This document shows, piece by piece, positions 7,799-16,934 of a stretch of 64,000 nucleotides of DNA (position 1 is the stretch's first letter; every line of letters starts with the position of its first letter). The notes beneath the pieces are model-generated. The model saw only the letters and a program-made list of their open reading frames with translations. It did not search any database and was not told the origin of the DNA. Location of the stretch: assembly GCF_002549795.1 (NCBI RefSeq), contig NZ_CP021435.1, positions 2,852,001 to 2,916,000 on the forward strand, given 5' to 3'. The translations under genes were made by a program, and so were the position numbers. Origin of the DNA: Halomonas beimenensis. Its GTDB lineage: Bacteria; Pseudomonadota; Gammaproteobacteria; Pseudomonadales; Halomonadaceae.

Positions 7799-8023
7799 AT
7801 GAAAACTGTCTTCGCCAAGAAAGCCCGTCGTGTCGCCCTGGTCCCCCTGGCCCTGGTGTCCGGCTCCGCCCTGGCCACCGAAACCGGCGGCTCCAGCATC
7901 GACACCACCGGCCTCGTCTCCACCATCGAAGGCGCCATGACCCCGGTGGGCGCCGTCGGCCTGGCCGTGCTCGGCGTGCTCGCCGGCATCCTGGTCTTCA
8001 AGCTTATCCGCCGCGTGATGTGA
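7799..8023 (+). CDS. inovirus major coat protein (pVIII-like)
   Basis: This is a 74-residue precoat. Residues 1-26 are a signal peptide with basic start and SGSALA cleavage site. The mature 48 residues have an acidic/polar N-terminus (TETGGSSID), a central hydrophobic helix (VGAVGLAVLGVLAGILVF) and a basic C-terminus (KLIRRVM) that contacts the DNA. This is the textbook three-zone layout and length of filamentous-phage major coat proteins. A strong terminator follows at 8051-8072, as expected for a gene needing far more transcript than its downstream neighbours. Confidence 0.9.
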   Translation: MKTVFAKKARRVALVPLALVSGSALATETGGSSIDTTGLVSTIEGAMTPVGAVGLAVLGVLAGILVFKLIRRVM

Positions 8024-8050
8024 CCCGCGCCCCACGCACCGCCCCACCCC

Positions 8051-8072
8051 GGGCCCCTACGGGGGCCCTTTT
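8051..8072 (+). terminator. terminator after the major coat gene
   Basis: GGGCCCC (8051-8057), loop TACG, GGGGCCC (8062-8068), then TTTT (8069-8072). Filamentous phages characteristically have their central terminator here, between gVIII and gIII equivalents. Confidence 0.8.
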
Positions 8073-8097
8073 CGATTCACCGACAGGACCCGAGGCC

Positions 8098-9330
8098 ATG
8101 ACCCATGCTCGAACTCTCCCCCGGTATGTTGGTATTGCTGGCCTTGTTGCCGGCCTTCTGGCTCCTGTTCCATCACTAGCCATCGAGGGGCAGGCGGTCG
8201 TCAACTCCGTCCAGTCCACCGGCAGTAACGCCACCCACGTCCAGACCTCGGTGCGTGCCAGTTACCGCCTGGCCGCCAACGACCCGCGCATCTACAAACA
8301 ACTCTCGACCAGCATCCCCAAGGCCTCGCTGCGCCGTGCCGCCCTCTCGGCGCTCGCCCGGGGCGTCATGCATCCCGGTCTTCAACTGGCCATCGTCGCG
8401 GCGGGCTTCGCCCTGTCCCAGAACAACGAGATCCTGGCCCCCGACCCCGAGGTCGCCGACCTGGAACAGATTTTCGAGACCTACGCCGACAACATCGCGC
8501 AATACGGCGCCGACGGTGCCAACGGCAACATCCGCTTCTCCGGCGGCTACACCATGTGCACCGGGGTTCACCCCAGCATCTTCAACCACATCGCCTGCTA
8601 CAAAGAAGCGGACGCCATCTACAACAAGAACCTGCCCTTTCAGGGCATCGTTGAGAACAGCGGCTCCATCTACGCGCGTTACGGCACTTCCAACGTCCTG
8701 ATGGGCTTCACCTCCGCCGCCGTCGACACCGACCCGTATTACGATCCCGACGGCGCCATGGTGCCCGCCACCGAGGAAGACCTGGAAACCCTCGACGAAC
8801 ACCTCCCGGCCACCATCGTCGACGACATCTGGACCGAGGGCGAACCGGTCCCCGAGTGGGAAAACGAGATCAGCATCATCGGCGAGCCCGCCACCTCGGT
8901 CGTGCCCACCAAGCAACAGGCCATCGCCCCGGCGGTCGCCCGCCAGGTCGGCCAGTGGGCCGCCAACACCGAGGCCCAGCTCAAGGGCGAGCCGGCCCCG
9001 AACCCCGACGCCGAAACCGGCGGTAACACCGCCCCCGATGAAATGCTCGACCAGTGGCAGGAGAAACCGCCCGCGTCCGCCTATCCCACCCTGCCCACGC
9101 CCGAGTGGAACGTGAACGTCATCGACGACCTGCCCGACTACGACGCCGGGCTCGGCGTGGGCATGTGTCCCGAACCCAACGTCATCGAGATCCCGCTCTA
9201 CGGCACCATCAGCCTCGACTGGCAGCCCGCCTGCGAGCTGGCCGGCAACATTCGTGGCGCCGTCATCGGGCTCTGCTTCATCTCCGCGCTGTTCATCGTC
9301 CTGGGCCAGTCACGGCCCTCCACCGCCTGA
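8098..9330 (+). CDS. inovirus adsorption / minor tip protein (pIII-like)
   Basis: I start this 410-residue protein at the ATG at 8098, which gives a proper signal peptide (RYVGIAGLVAGLLAPVPSLA, then IEGQ); the longer frame from 8020 would cross the terminator. The body is extracellular and rich in Asp, Pro and Thr, with paired Cys (MCTGVHPSIFNHIACY). The C-terminus has one membrane anchor at about 383-403 (IRGAVIGLCFISALFIVLG). Position after the coat gene and before pVI and Zot is that of the receptor-binding tip protein. The host receptor cannot be deduced. Confidence 0.8.
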   Translation: MTHARTLPRYVGIAGLVAGLLAPVPSLAIEGQAVVNSVQSTGSNATHVQTSVRASYRLAANDPRIYKQLSTSIPKASLRRAALSALARGVMHPGLQLAIVAAGFALSQNNEILAPDPEVADLEQIFETYADNIAQYGADGANGNIRFSGGYTMCTGVHPSIFNHIACYKEADAIYNKNLPFQGIVENSGSIYARYGTSNVLMGFTSAAVDTDPYYDPDGAMVPATEEDLETLDEHLPATIVDDIWTEGEPVPEWENEISIIGEPATSVVPTKQQAIAPAVARQVGQWAANTEAQLKGEPAPNPDAETGGNTAPDEMLDQWQEKPPASAYPTLPTPEWNVNVIDDLPDYDAGLGVGMCPEPNVIEIPLYGTISLDWQPACELAGNIRGAVIGLCFISALFIVLGQSRPSTA

Positions 9331-9340
9331 GGAGGTCCCC

Positions 9341-9631
9341 ATGCCCGCCGTGCTCATCACCATCCTGTCCTTCATCGCCAAGTACCTCGTCGTGCTCGCC
9401 ATCGTGAAGGTGGCGAGCCTGGTGGTCTTCACCACCATCGGCGCCGTCCTGATCGACCAGATCCTCGACACCGCCATGGACTACCTGGGCGACTCGGGAC
9501 AGTACCTGTGGTTCGTCCAACTCGCCGGCTTCGACGTCGGCCTCTCCGCCATCGGCTCCGCCTTCATCCTGCGCGGCATGTTCAAGAACTGGAGCCTCGG
9601 CCCGTCCGCGCTCATCACCGGAGGGTCCTGA
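9341..9631 (+). CDS. inovirus minor coat protein (pVI-like, DUF2523 type)
   Basis: This 96-residue, almost entirely hydrophobic protein has three segments (ITILSFIAKYLVVLAIVKVA, VVFTTIGAVLIDQIL, GLSAIGSAFILRGMF), matching the DUF2523 phage membrane proteins that occupy the gVI position. GGAGG lies five bases before the ATG at 9341. The gene is ten bases after the pIII-like gene and two bases before Zot, so the three are co-translated. It probably anchors the pIII-like protein to the virion end. Confidence 0.8.
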   Translation: MPAVLITILSFIAKYLVVLAIVKVASLVVFTTIGAVLIDQILDTAMDYLGDSGQYLWFVQLAGFDVGLSAIGSAFILRGMFKNWSLGPSALITGGS

Positions 9632-9633
9632 CC

Positions 9634-10488
9634 ATGGCGATTCATCTCATCTCGGGAGTTCCTGGGGCCGGCAAGACCCTGCGCGCCGTCTACACCATGA
9701 TCAACTGGCTGCGCACCGAGGAAGGCACCGACCGGCCCTTCTTCGGCAACGTCCGCGACCTGCGCAACCAGGCCCCCATCCCCGACGAGTGGATGGACGT
9801 CCCCGACGGCTCGCTGATCCTCATCGACGAGGTGCAGCAACGCTGGCGGCGCTACCGCAACACCGGCGAACCGCCGCCCGAGATCGCCGCCCTGGAGACC
9901 CACCGCCACCGGGGCGTGGACTTCATCCTGACCTGCCAGAACCCCTCCCAGCTCACCAGCGACGTCCGCGCCCTGGTCGACACCCACGAGCACCTGATGC
10001 GCAAGGGCAAGCTCAACGGGGCCATCGTCTGGCGCTGGGAAGGCGTCTGCCACACCAACCCCGCCGCCCATTCCAAGGACGCCGACTGCGAATCCTCGAT
10101 CTGGAAGTACCCGAAATGGGTCTTCGAGCAGTACACCTCGGCCTCGATGCACACCGGCAAGAAGCGCCTGCCGCGCATCCTGGTCATGGCGCCCCTGGTG
10201 CTGGTCGGCGCCATCGGCGCGGTGATCCTGGCCATCACCCAGGTCACCGGCTATGTGGGTCCCGAGGCCACCGCTCAGGCCCCCCGCCAGGCCGCCGCCA
10301 CCGCCAACCGCACCAGAGAATCCGAGCCGGACACCGTGACTGCCTACGCCGGCACGCTGCGCGGCGACGACGACACCAGTTGCCGCCTCTATGACCAGCA
10401 GGGCATGCCCATCGTCACCTCGCTCCCCCAGTGCCTGAACGCCCTGGAGCGGGGGCTGCCTTTCGAGGTGGAGGTACTCGACCTATGA
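9634..10488 (+). CDS. zot: Zot/pI-type assembly ATPase
   Basis: This 284-residue inner-membrane morphogenesis ATPase drives virion extrusion. Walker A is GVPGAGKT at residues 8-15, Walker B is LILIDEVQQ at 61-69, and one transmembrane helix lies at about 181-204. A periplasmic tail with two Cys (DTSCRLYDQQ, PQCLNALERG) follows. Domain order and length are those of the Zot family, the marker gene of inoviruses. The start is set by the ATG three bases after the pVI-like stop. The next gene overlaps its stop by four bases. Confidence 0.93.
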   Translation: MAIHLISGVPGAGKTLRAVYTMINWLRTEEGTDRPFFGNVRDLRNQAPIPDEWMDVPDGSLILIDEVQQRWRRYRNTGEPPPEIAALETHRHRGVDFILTCQNPSQLTSDVRALVDTHEHLMRKGKLNGAIVWRWEGVCHTNPAAHSKDADCESSIWKYPKWVFEQYTSASMHTGKKRLPRILVMAPLVLVGAIGAVILAITQVTGYVGPEATAQAPRQAAATANRTRESEPDTVTAYAGTLRGDDDTSCRLYDQQGMPIVTSLPQCLNALERGLPFEVEVLDL

Positions 10489-11165
10489 CCACGACCGCGC
10501 TTCCCGTCCCCCAGGCGCCTGCCCGCTCCCTGCCGACCTGGCTGCCCCTGGTCCAGGGCCTGGCCATCGCCTCCATGGCCGTCGATCACGCCAGCCTCTG
10601 GCTAGTGAGTGGTGACATACCCGAGATCCTGCGCCACACCCTGGGTCGGCTCGCCCTGCCGATGTTCTGCTTCATGGTGGCGTGGCACGCGCTGCACTCG
10701 ACCCACGCCCGACGCTACGCCGACCGGATCCTCGGCATCGCCATCCTCGCGCAATGGCCGTTCATGGCGATGCACGGCCAGCCGCTCGGCAACATCTGCT
10801 TCACGCTCGCCGCCGGGGCCTACCTCGCCGCCTATCACCGGCACCGGGATCCCGTCGCCCTGGTGGCCGGCGTGCTCCTGGCCGGCTTCACCTGGCTCAA
10901 CGAATACGGCCCGCTGGCGTTCTTCCTGGTGCTCGCCTTCATGGCCGCGATCCGCTGGCCGCTCGCCTGGCTGGTCCCGCTCCTGACCTGGCCGGTGCTC
11001 CAGTACGGCCCGAGCCTGTCCGCCGTGTCGGCCTTCCTGGGCGTGCTCCTGTTGCTCGCCCTGGTGACCACTCACTTACCCCCGATGCGTCTGCCCCGGC
11101 CGCTCACGCGCTGGTTCTACCCGCTGCACCTATGGGGAATCTATATCGCTCGGGGGCTGACATGA
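10485..11165 (+). CDS. traX: TraX-family polytopic membrane protein
   Basis: This 226-residue protein has about eight membrane segments. The N-terminal motif AIASMAVDHASLWL, with Asp-His in the first helix, then a LALPMFCFMVAWHAL helix, resembles the TraX family (F-plasmid TraX N-acetylates pilin). The start overlaps the Zot stop (ATGA), so it is part of the morphogenesis operon. A TraX-like enzyme here could modify the coat protein or a host pilus receptor; that is inference. The C-terminus (RWFYPLHLWGIYIARG) also fits the family. Confidence 0.75.
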   Translation: MTTTALPVPQAPARSLPTWLPLVQGLAIASMAVDHASLWLVSGDIPEILRHTLGRLALPMFCFMVAWHALHSTHARRYADRILGIAILAQWPFMAMHGQPLGNICFTLAAGAYLAAYHRHRDPVALVAGVLLAGFTWLNEYGPLAFFLVLAFMAAIRWPLAWLVPLLTWPVLQYGPSLSAVSAFLGVLLLLALVTTHLPPMRLPRPLTRWFYPLHLWGIYIARGLT

Positions 11166-11320
11166 CGGCCCCTCGAGCGGCGGCGCGGGAGAGGACGCTG
11201 GCGCCCGCATCCCCGCGCCGCGCGAGCGGGCCCGGCGAGACCCTCCCTGTAACACGTCTCGCAGAATGACACCGAAGCGTGTCGAAACCTGCCACTACTG
11301 ACCAATAGGTGATTTTCGAA
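11166..11320. other. intergenic region upstream of the replication gene
   Basis: This 155-base stretch contains inverted repeats such as GGCGCGGG (11190-11197) with CCCGCGCC (11213-11220), and separates the morphogenesis genes from rep-int. It may hold the rep promoter or the replication origin; no nick-site consensus was recognised. Confidence 0.35.
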
Positions 11321-12613
11321 ATGAAGCGTTGGGATCGCTATTCCAGGGAATCGCTGGAGACGGGGGAACGGGACCCGCTCGGCAACCTGTTCATCAGTGC
11401 CAGGGGCCAGGTGAACATGGACCAGGTGAAGCTCCTGCACGCGGGCGTGGATACCGTCCGCCAGCTCTACCGGGGCCTCCCCTACCTGCCACAGTTCGAC
11501 AAGATCATCGGCGTCTACCAGGAGGGTCGTGGGGCCACCATCGACCTGTTCGGCCATACCTGGGCCGTGGGGGCCGGCGCTGCCGGCTCCGGCTTCCGCT
11601 ACCGCCTCCAGAACAATGACCTGGGCGTCATCGTGTTCTTCCAGGCCCGGCACGTGAAGACCGAGAACGTCGGCACCCACGTCAAGATCGAGCTCTCGCC
11701 CCACTACCTGCACGAGCGCAGCCCCGAGGACTGCCAGAAGCTCATGGACATGATCGCCTGCTGCCTCCTCGAGCACGTGGAGCATGCCGGCTGTGCCGTC
11801 CATCTCGCCCTGGACGTCCAGGGCTGGGAGCCGCCCAAGGACTTCATGGATCGCTTCGTCACCCGCTCGAAGAAGGTCATGAAGATCGACGGCATCGACT
11901 CCCTGAGCTTCGACCATGGCAACATCGCCACCACCTACGGACGCGCCGAAACGCTCATGTTCGGCACCGCCGGGGCTCTGCAGTGCGCGATCTACAACAA
12001 GACCAAGGAAGCCCACCACCGCGACAAACTGCACTTCTGGCAGGGCGTATGGGGCAACGCCACGAACGACGACCTGGCCCAGGTCTATGACCCCGAGCGC
12101 GATGTCTGGCGCATCGAGATGCGCTTTCATCAATCGGTGCTCGCCGAGTTCGCCCGCGGGATCCCGTGCAACGTCGACACCGGCGAGGTCCTGGACGACG
12201 CCCACGGCTTCCAGCGCTTCACCGACACCGTGCCTCACCTCACCGGGATCTGGCGCAGCGCCATGCAGAGCTATCGCCTCAACGCCACCCGCACCCTGAT
12301 CGATCCCTTCTGGCAGTGCTTCCAGGACGATCCCCGGTTCTTCGCCCACGCCCCGGCCTTCATGTACAAGCGGGCCCGCAAGGAGCCTGGCCTGGGCAAC
12401 GAGAAAAACGTCTGCCTGGCCTTCGGCAACCTCATCTCGATCTACGCCCGCCAGGGCTTCGGCACCCACCAGGCCATCGACTTCCTCAAGGCATCCGGCA
12501 TGTGGGAGGACCTGGAGCACTACTACCGGCGCCGGGGGATCAATAGCAGCGCCTTCCGTCAGCTGGTCGAGCAGAAGCTGGTGGAGCGACGATTGCTAGG
12601 GAAGGCTGCATGA
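11321..12613 (+). CDS. phage replication initiation protein (Rep_trans / RstA-like)
   Basis: This 430-residue protein would initiate rolling-circle replication by nicking the origin. I start at the ATG at 11321 because AGGTGA lies eight bases upstream; a GTG at 11309 overlaps that site. Family-like features include two strands with conserved acids and His (HVKIELSPHYL; AVHLALDVQGWE), the motif GRAETLMFGTAGALQCAIYN followed by KTKEA, and WRIEMRFHQSVL, as in the initiators of CTX/Pf-type inoviruses. Catalytic Tyr is not assigned with confidence. It overlaps the integrase gene by four bases, so replication and integration functions share one message. Confidence 0.8.
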   Translation: MKRWDRYSRESLETGERDPLGNLFISARGQVNMDQVKLLHAGVDTVRQLYRGLPYLPQFDKIIGVYQEGRGATIDLFGHTWAVGAGAAGSGFRYRLQNNDLGVIVFFQARHVKTENVGTHVKIELSPHYLHERSPEDCQKLMDMIACCLLEHVEHAGCAVHLALDVQGWEPPKDFMDRFVTRSKKVMKIDGIDSLSFDHGNIATTYGRAETLMFGTAGALQCAIYNKTKEAHHRDKLHFWQGVWGNATNDDLAQVYDPERDVWRIEMRFHQSVLAEFARGIPCNVDTGEVLDDAHGFQRFTDTVPHLTGIWRSAMQSYRLNATRTLIDPFWQCFQDDPRFFAHAPAFMYKRARKEPGLGNEKNVCLAFGNLISIYARQGFGTHQAIDFLKASGMWEDLEHYYRRRGINSSAFRQLVEQKLVERRLLGKAA

Positions 12614-13626
12614 TCAGGAAGGTAAAGACCGGCTGGCAGGTCGACATTCGCCCCGACGGCACCTTCGGGCGGCGTATCCGCAAGACCTTCAAGACCCAGG
12701 CCGAGGCCAAGCGCTTCGAGGCTGTCACTCGCGCCAAGGCCGCCGCCGGAGAGGACTACAACCCCAGGAAGCGTGATCGCCGTCGCCTCCTGGACCTGGT
12801 GCAATTCTGGTACGACGCCCACGGCTCCACCCTGCGGGATGGCCGCTCCCGCTTGGGCAAGCTTCGCCAGCTGGTGGGCATCATGGGCAACCCGGTGGCT
12901 GCCACCATCCGGCCCGCCGACGTCGCCCGATTCCGCCAGGAACGCCTCGATGCCGGCCTCTCACCCAACACCGTGAACCATGACATGGCCCACCTGCGGG
13001 CCGTGTTCAATCTGGCCATTCGCATGAAGGAGTGGCACGGCGAAAACCCCTTCGCCGCCTTCAAGGCCATCAGGATCCCGGAGCGGGAACCGTCGTTCCT
13101 CTCCCAGGAGCAGATCGACACGCTGTTTCGGGAAATGCGCCAATCCAGGAACAAGCACCTCGTCCTGATCGCTTCCATCTGCCTGACCACCGGCGCCCGT
13201 TGGAGCGAGGCCCAATCGCTACGCAGCGAGAACGTCAGGGAGGGGCGTATCACTTTCGTGAACACCAAGAATGGCCGGACCAGGACGGTCCCTATCGACC
13301 AGGATCTCTACCAGCGCCTCAAGGACCATGGCCCCGAGGTCGGCCGCCTGTTTCCCAAGGACGCTTACCTGGCCTTCACCCGTGCCCTGGATCGCAGCGG
13401 CATCGAGCTACCCAGGGGCCAGCGCACCCACGTCCTGCGGCACACCTTCGCCAGCCACTTCATGATGAACGGCGGGAACCTGCTCACCCTGCAAAAGATC
13501 CTGGGCCACCAGTCCATTCAGATGACCATGCGCTATGCTCACCTGTCGCCGGATCACCTTAGCGAAGCCATAAAATATGGACCCAAAACCACGTTTGGCC
13601 ATCATGCCAGTTTTCAAGATGGGTAA
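12610..13626 (+). CDS. int: tyrosine integrase
   Basis: This 338-residue tyrosine recombinase presumably catalyses integration at the tRNA gene. An N-terminal arm-binding part and a SAM-like core-binding domain (~55-160) precede the catalytic domain, with Arg197 (TTGARWSEAQ), His274-x-x-Arg277 (HVLRHTF), His300 (LGHQS) and Tyr309 (MRYAHLS) all present. Unusually for a tRNA-borne island it does not abut the attachment site: 2.6 kb with another gene lies between it and attR. Translationally coupled to rep. Confidence 0.92.
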   Translation: MIRKVKTGWQVDIRPDGTFGRRIRKTFKTQAEAKRFEAVTRAKAAAGEDYNPRKRDRRRLLDLVQFWYDAHGSTLRDGRSRLGKLRQLVGIMGNPVAATIRPADVARFRQERLDAGLSPNTVNHDMAHLRAVFNLAIRMKEWHGENPFAAFKAIRIPEREPSFLSQEQIDTLFREMRQSRNKHLVLIASICLTTGARWSEAQSLRSENVREGRITFVNTKNGRTRTVPIDQDLYQRLKDHGPEVGRLFPKDAYLAFTRALDRSGIELPRGQRTHVLRHTFASHFMMNGGNLLTLQKILGHQSIQMTMRYAHLSPDHLSEAIKYGPKTTFGHHASFQDG

Positions 13627-13711
13627 GTTCCCCCATGACGCGGGAGACTTTCCTCTGCTCAATAATGCAAAGCACACAGAGGCTAAAAGCTCAAGAAAAC
13701 CGGAGAGACAT

Positions 13712-15940
13712 TCAAGTAGAGAGTTCTCCCTGGCTCCTGACCTGGGAAACTTTCAAATAGGGGCGACCCAAGAGGTGAATAAGATCAGACTCTGCGATGG
13801 GGCGTGAGATAATATAACCTTGAGCGGTATCACAACCCAATGCAGCCAGAGCCCTTAGCGTATCCATATCCTCTACGCCCTCCGCTGTCACCTTCAAATT
13901 GAGAGTATGCGCAAGCTCGATTGTTGAGGCCACGATGGCGTGATTCTGCCTATTGCTGACCATATCCTTGATAAAGCTCCTGTCGAGCTTAACTTCGTCA
14001 ATAGGCAATTTGCTAAGATACGACAGTGAGGCATACCCAGTGCCAAAATCGTCGACGGCACAATGCACACCTGAAGCACGAAGCGTGCTAAGAACATCAA
14101 TTGCATGTTCGTAGTCTTCTATCACGCCTGTCTCCGTGACTTCCAAGCAAAGTCGTTGAGTTTCTCGTACCCCCTGCAAACTTTGAATCAGATCAACAAG
14201 ACCGCATCCGGACATCAAATCCCTGGCGGCAATATTGGCACTAACACCGAAGGAACCATCACGCTCTTGAAACCTAAACATGGCACTCCATGCTTGCTCA
14301 ACAACCCAGTGCGTGACTTCCGTGATCAGGCCCGACTTCTCCAGAATGGGAATAAACTTCCCAGGAGAGACAGCCCCCAGCTCTGGAGAGCTCCAGCGTA
14401 GAAGTGCCTCGGCCCCTTTGATATAACCCGTAGCCAGATCGAGCTTAGGCTGAAAAACCAGAAACATATCGCGAGTACCCTGGCGCCTGAACTGTTGTAG
14501 CAAGAAAATATCTTTAGGATCTGGCTCCAGCTCAGGGCTATAAATAACCCACGTTTTTTCTGCCTTGGAAGCTGTGGAAAAAGCTGTCATGGAGCGCCGC
14601 AACAGCTCTTCGGCATCGATTGAGCTTTCACCTTCATTATGACTGACCCCCATGACAACCTGCGCATCCAAGCTAATCGTACCAAGCTCGAATGGCTCAA
14701 TCATATTATCAACAATGTGCTGATAGCTGATATCCATGCTGGGTACGACGGCGAAGACTCCTGACCCGAAATGACCAACCTGGATGAATCCCATCGCTTT
14801 TAGACGTTGGCCAAAATTCTGCAATAGCTCACGGAACACCTGATAACCAAAGATCGAAATGATCTGCTCCACGTTGAGCAGTCTTATCAAGATCACCGCA
14901 GCAACTTCACTGCGTTCCTGTTGCAGATGTTTGTCAAGATCAGCGACAAATTTCCCTCGATTGGGAAGCCCTGTTACCAAGTCATGTCCCGCACGATATT
15001 CCAGCTCACCTTGCAACTGACGACGAGCGACTAGTTCTTCGGTTAATTGGCGAGTGCGATCCGAGACCTTCCTTTTAAAATACCAAGAACAACACCATCC
15101 AAGGACCGCCATGAAAATGATGGGAAAGGCTATCCATGCCAGTGCCTTAAGGCTTTCAAAAAAGCTTGTATCTTCCGATCTCAAGCGAGGTTGCCAACGC
15201 TGATAAATATCACCATAGGTCCCATTAGCGATTGCCATGGAAAGCTGACGATCTAACCAATCACGAAGCTCATCATTACCCTTTCGAACACCAAAGACAT
15301 AGGGACGAGGCCAGAAAGGGGCACTCGTTTTAATGACAGGCAGGTCGGATGCGTAGTACCTAGCAGTATGGGTGGCTTCTACGCAAGCATCGGCGGATCG
15401 AGAAGCGACAACCTCCAGGCAATCACGTTCGTTGGGAACCTTAAGTAGCTGAACATTCGGATAGTCTTGGGATAGGCGCTGCTCCGCATAACCTCCTGCC
15501 ACAACCGCGACCTGGTATCCTACTAAATCTCCTAAACTAGCAAGACGTTCTCCGTTTTTGTGAGAAAATATTGCATGTGGAACGTAGTAAAACGGTTCGG
15601 TAAAATCGAAATATTCTCGCCTTTGCTCCGATAAGAAGAGGGCCACAGCATCGGCGTCGCCAGAGATCACCGCTTGTAACGCCTCTTTCCAAGGCAATAG
15701 CAGGTGTTCAGCTTGTGTCCCTCCCTGCTCGGCCAGCTGATTTTCCAGCTCGACAACGAAGCCATGGGGCTCATCATCTTCGCCCAACCATTGATGCGGG
15801 GGGTAGGTGGCGGACCCAGCGAAAACGACATTGCCCTCGAACACAGGAGCCGCGTGTCCTACCCCCGTGATGGCAAGCAGGCCGACAACCAGAGTCGTCT
15901 GGAGTACGCTTCGTCTCTTGCTTCCACCTACAGGCACCAT
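13712..15940 (-). CDS. periplasmic-sensor GGDEF-EAL protein; probable c-di-GMP phosphodiesterase
   Basis: This 742-residue inner-membrane signalling protein has a signal peptide (~1-30), an SBP_bac_3-type ligand-binding domain (~35-262), a TM helix (~268-292), a GGDEF-fold domain (~325-470) and an EAL domain (~490-735). The GGDEF site is replaced by GSGVF (392-396), so cyclase activity should be absent. The EAL site is intact: EALLRW from E511, SANIAA, EVTET, DDFGTGYASL, KLDRSF, AEGVED and QGY motifs. It should hydrolyse c-di-GMP in response to a periplasmic amino-acid-like ligand. Its G+C is visibly lower than the phage core, and it lies between integrase and attR, opposite in strand, so it is probably cargo. 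Confidence 0.88.
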   Translation of the reverse strand: MVPVGGSKRRSVLQTTLVVGLLAITGVGHAAPVFEGNVVFAGSATYPPHQWLGEDDEPHGFVVELENQLAEQGGTQAEHLLLPWKEALQAVISGDADAVALFLSEQRREYFDFTEPFYYVPHAIFSHKNGERLASLGDLVGYQVAVVAGGYAEQRLSQDYPNVQLLKVPNERDCLEVVASRSADACVEATHTARYYASDLPVIKTSAPFWPRPYVFGVRKGNDELRDWLDRQLSMAIANGTYGDIYQRWQPRLRSEDTSFFESLKALAWIAFPIIFMAVLGWCCSWYFKRKVSDRTRQLTEELVARRQLQGELEYRAGHDLVTGLPNRGKFVADLDKHLQQERSEVAAVILIRLLNVEQIISIFGYQVFRELLQNFGQRLKAMGFIQVGHFGSGVFAVVPSMDISYQHIVDNMIEPFELGTISLDAQVVMGVSHNEGESSIDAEELLRRSMTAFSTASKAEKTWVIYSPELEPDPKDIFLLQQFRRQGTRDMFLVFQPKLDLATGYIKGAEALLRWSSPELGAVSPGKFIPILEKSGLITEVTHWVVEQAWSAMFRFQERDGSFGVSANIAARDLMSGCGLVDLIQSLQGVRETQRLCLEVTETGVIEDYEHAIDVLSTLRASGVHCAVDDFGTGYASLSYLSKLPIDEVKLDRSFIKDMVSNRQNHAIVASTIELAHTLNLKVTAEGVEDMDTLRALAALGCDTAQGYIISRPIAESDLIHLLGRPYLKVSQVRSQGELST

Positions 15941-16241
15941 CCGCCCTTCCCGCGAGTGAGCTAACTTAGTCCTAGGCTAGCAGAAGCCTGAGCAGAGTAG
16001 TCAGGTACTTCTGACTGACCTAGTACGATTCCATGAGTACTGCTCTAGGTTATGCCACCCCTTACACGTACAGGGTGCAACCCATTACATTAGAGAATCA
16101 AGTTTTATGCGTGGCGCGTCACCTGTCTTCCGATCAACGGTGGCCAGCGTTTGGCGGAAAAGTCCCGGATGGACACAATGTGGACAGGTACAGCGATGAA
16201 CAGCACCAAGAGGGGGGAAAGCAAGCGTAACTGCTTGAATT
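15941..16241. other. right-end intergenic DNA of the element
   Basis: About 300 bases between the phosphodiesterase start and attR. It should hold that gene's leftward promoter. ATGGACACAATG at 16169-16180 resembles a sequence near the left end (possible integrase arm site). I see no convincing gene; a 65-codon frame at 16033 has no supporting features. Confidence 0.4.
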
Positions 16242-16319
<78 letters not shown>

Positions 16320-16821
16320 TTATCGGCGGGCCCGTATGATAGCGAATGCCGCCGGTCGAGGCCAGCGGCACTGATTGTTCCTCTCACGTCGTCATTGCTT
16401 CTTCTCACGCTAGCGCCTCGGCCTGGTGCTCGAACGCCCTCGCTTCCCCCTGCGGGGTGATGGCCCGCCTCGGGCTCTCGGCGTCCGGCATGCCGCGAGG
16501 CTCACCTTCCCGCGGCGACCACCGAGCTCCCCTCTCCTCGACCCTGCAGCCGGTCAGCGGCTCAAGACGGGCGTCAAGGGGGCATACCAGCTGGAAACGC
16601 CCACCCACCCTCGAGCCCCCCAGGCCGGTGTGAGCACGAAGCCGAATCGCGCCAGCCAGGCGTCGATGCGGTCAACGATGCCACCAGGGAGCCTCGGCGA
16701 CCGCCGTGTCGGCAGGGAGGCCCGAGCCTGATGCAACCTTCGGCTGCCGAGCGCTGTGGGCGGCGTCACTTCCCTCTGCCACGACCGACCTGGCGATTCG
16801 CAACCAGCCGGCCACTCGGTG
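16320..16821. other. gene-free stretch upstream of the siderophore operon
   Basis: About 500 bases. Several short frames (for example 16346-16633) overlap on both strands, but none has a ribosome-binding site or protein-like composition. I see nothing definite here; it may be degraded sequence left by earlier insertions at the tRNA. Confidence 0.4.
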
Positions 16822-16841
16822 TTATTGATAATCAATATCAA
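16822..16841. promoter_or_regulatory. Fur box upstream of the vibrioferrin-type operon
   Basis: TTATTGATAATCAATATCA (from 16822) is an AT-rich, near-palindromic island in GC-rich DNA matching the GATAAT-ATTATC style of Fur sites. It lies about 95 bases before the first biosynthetic gene. Confidence 0.75.
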
Positions 16842-16934
16842 TTGCATCTAGAATGGCGCCACCCAACCCCGGGGATGCCGGCGCCGCCTGCCCGGCCTGG
16901 TACCCCAACCCGCTCGAGAGACAAGGAGTCCGCG

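Noticed and set aside
8020..8097. 26-residue N-terminal extension of the pIII-like protein
   Set aside because: It would run through the coat-gene terminator and place a polar stretch before the signal peptide.
13627..13711. A third attachment-site copy next to the integrase, which would exclude the phosphodiesterase gene from the element
   Set aside because: No match to the 46-bp repeat is present there; only 2825 and 16242 carry it.
16346..16633. 95-codon frame between tRNA and Fur box
   Set aside because: Overlaps other equally long frames on both strands, no ribosome-binding site and non-protein-like composition.
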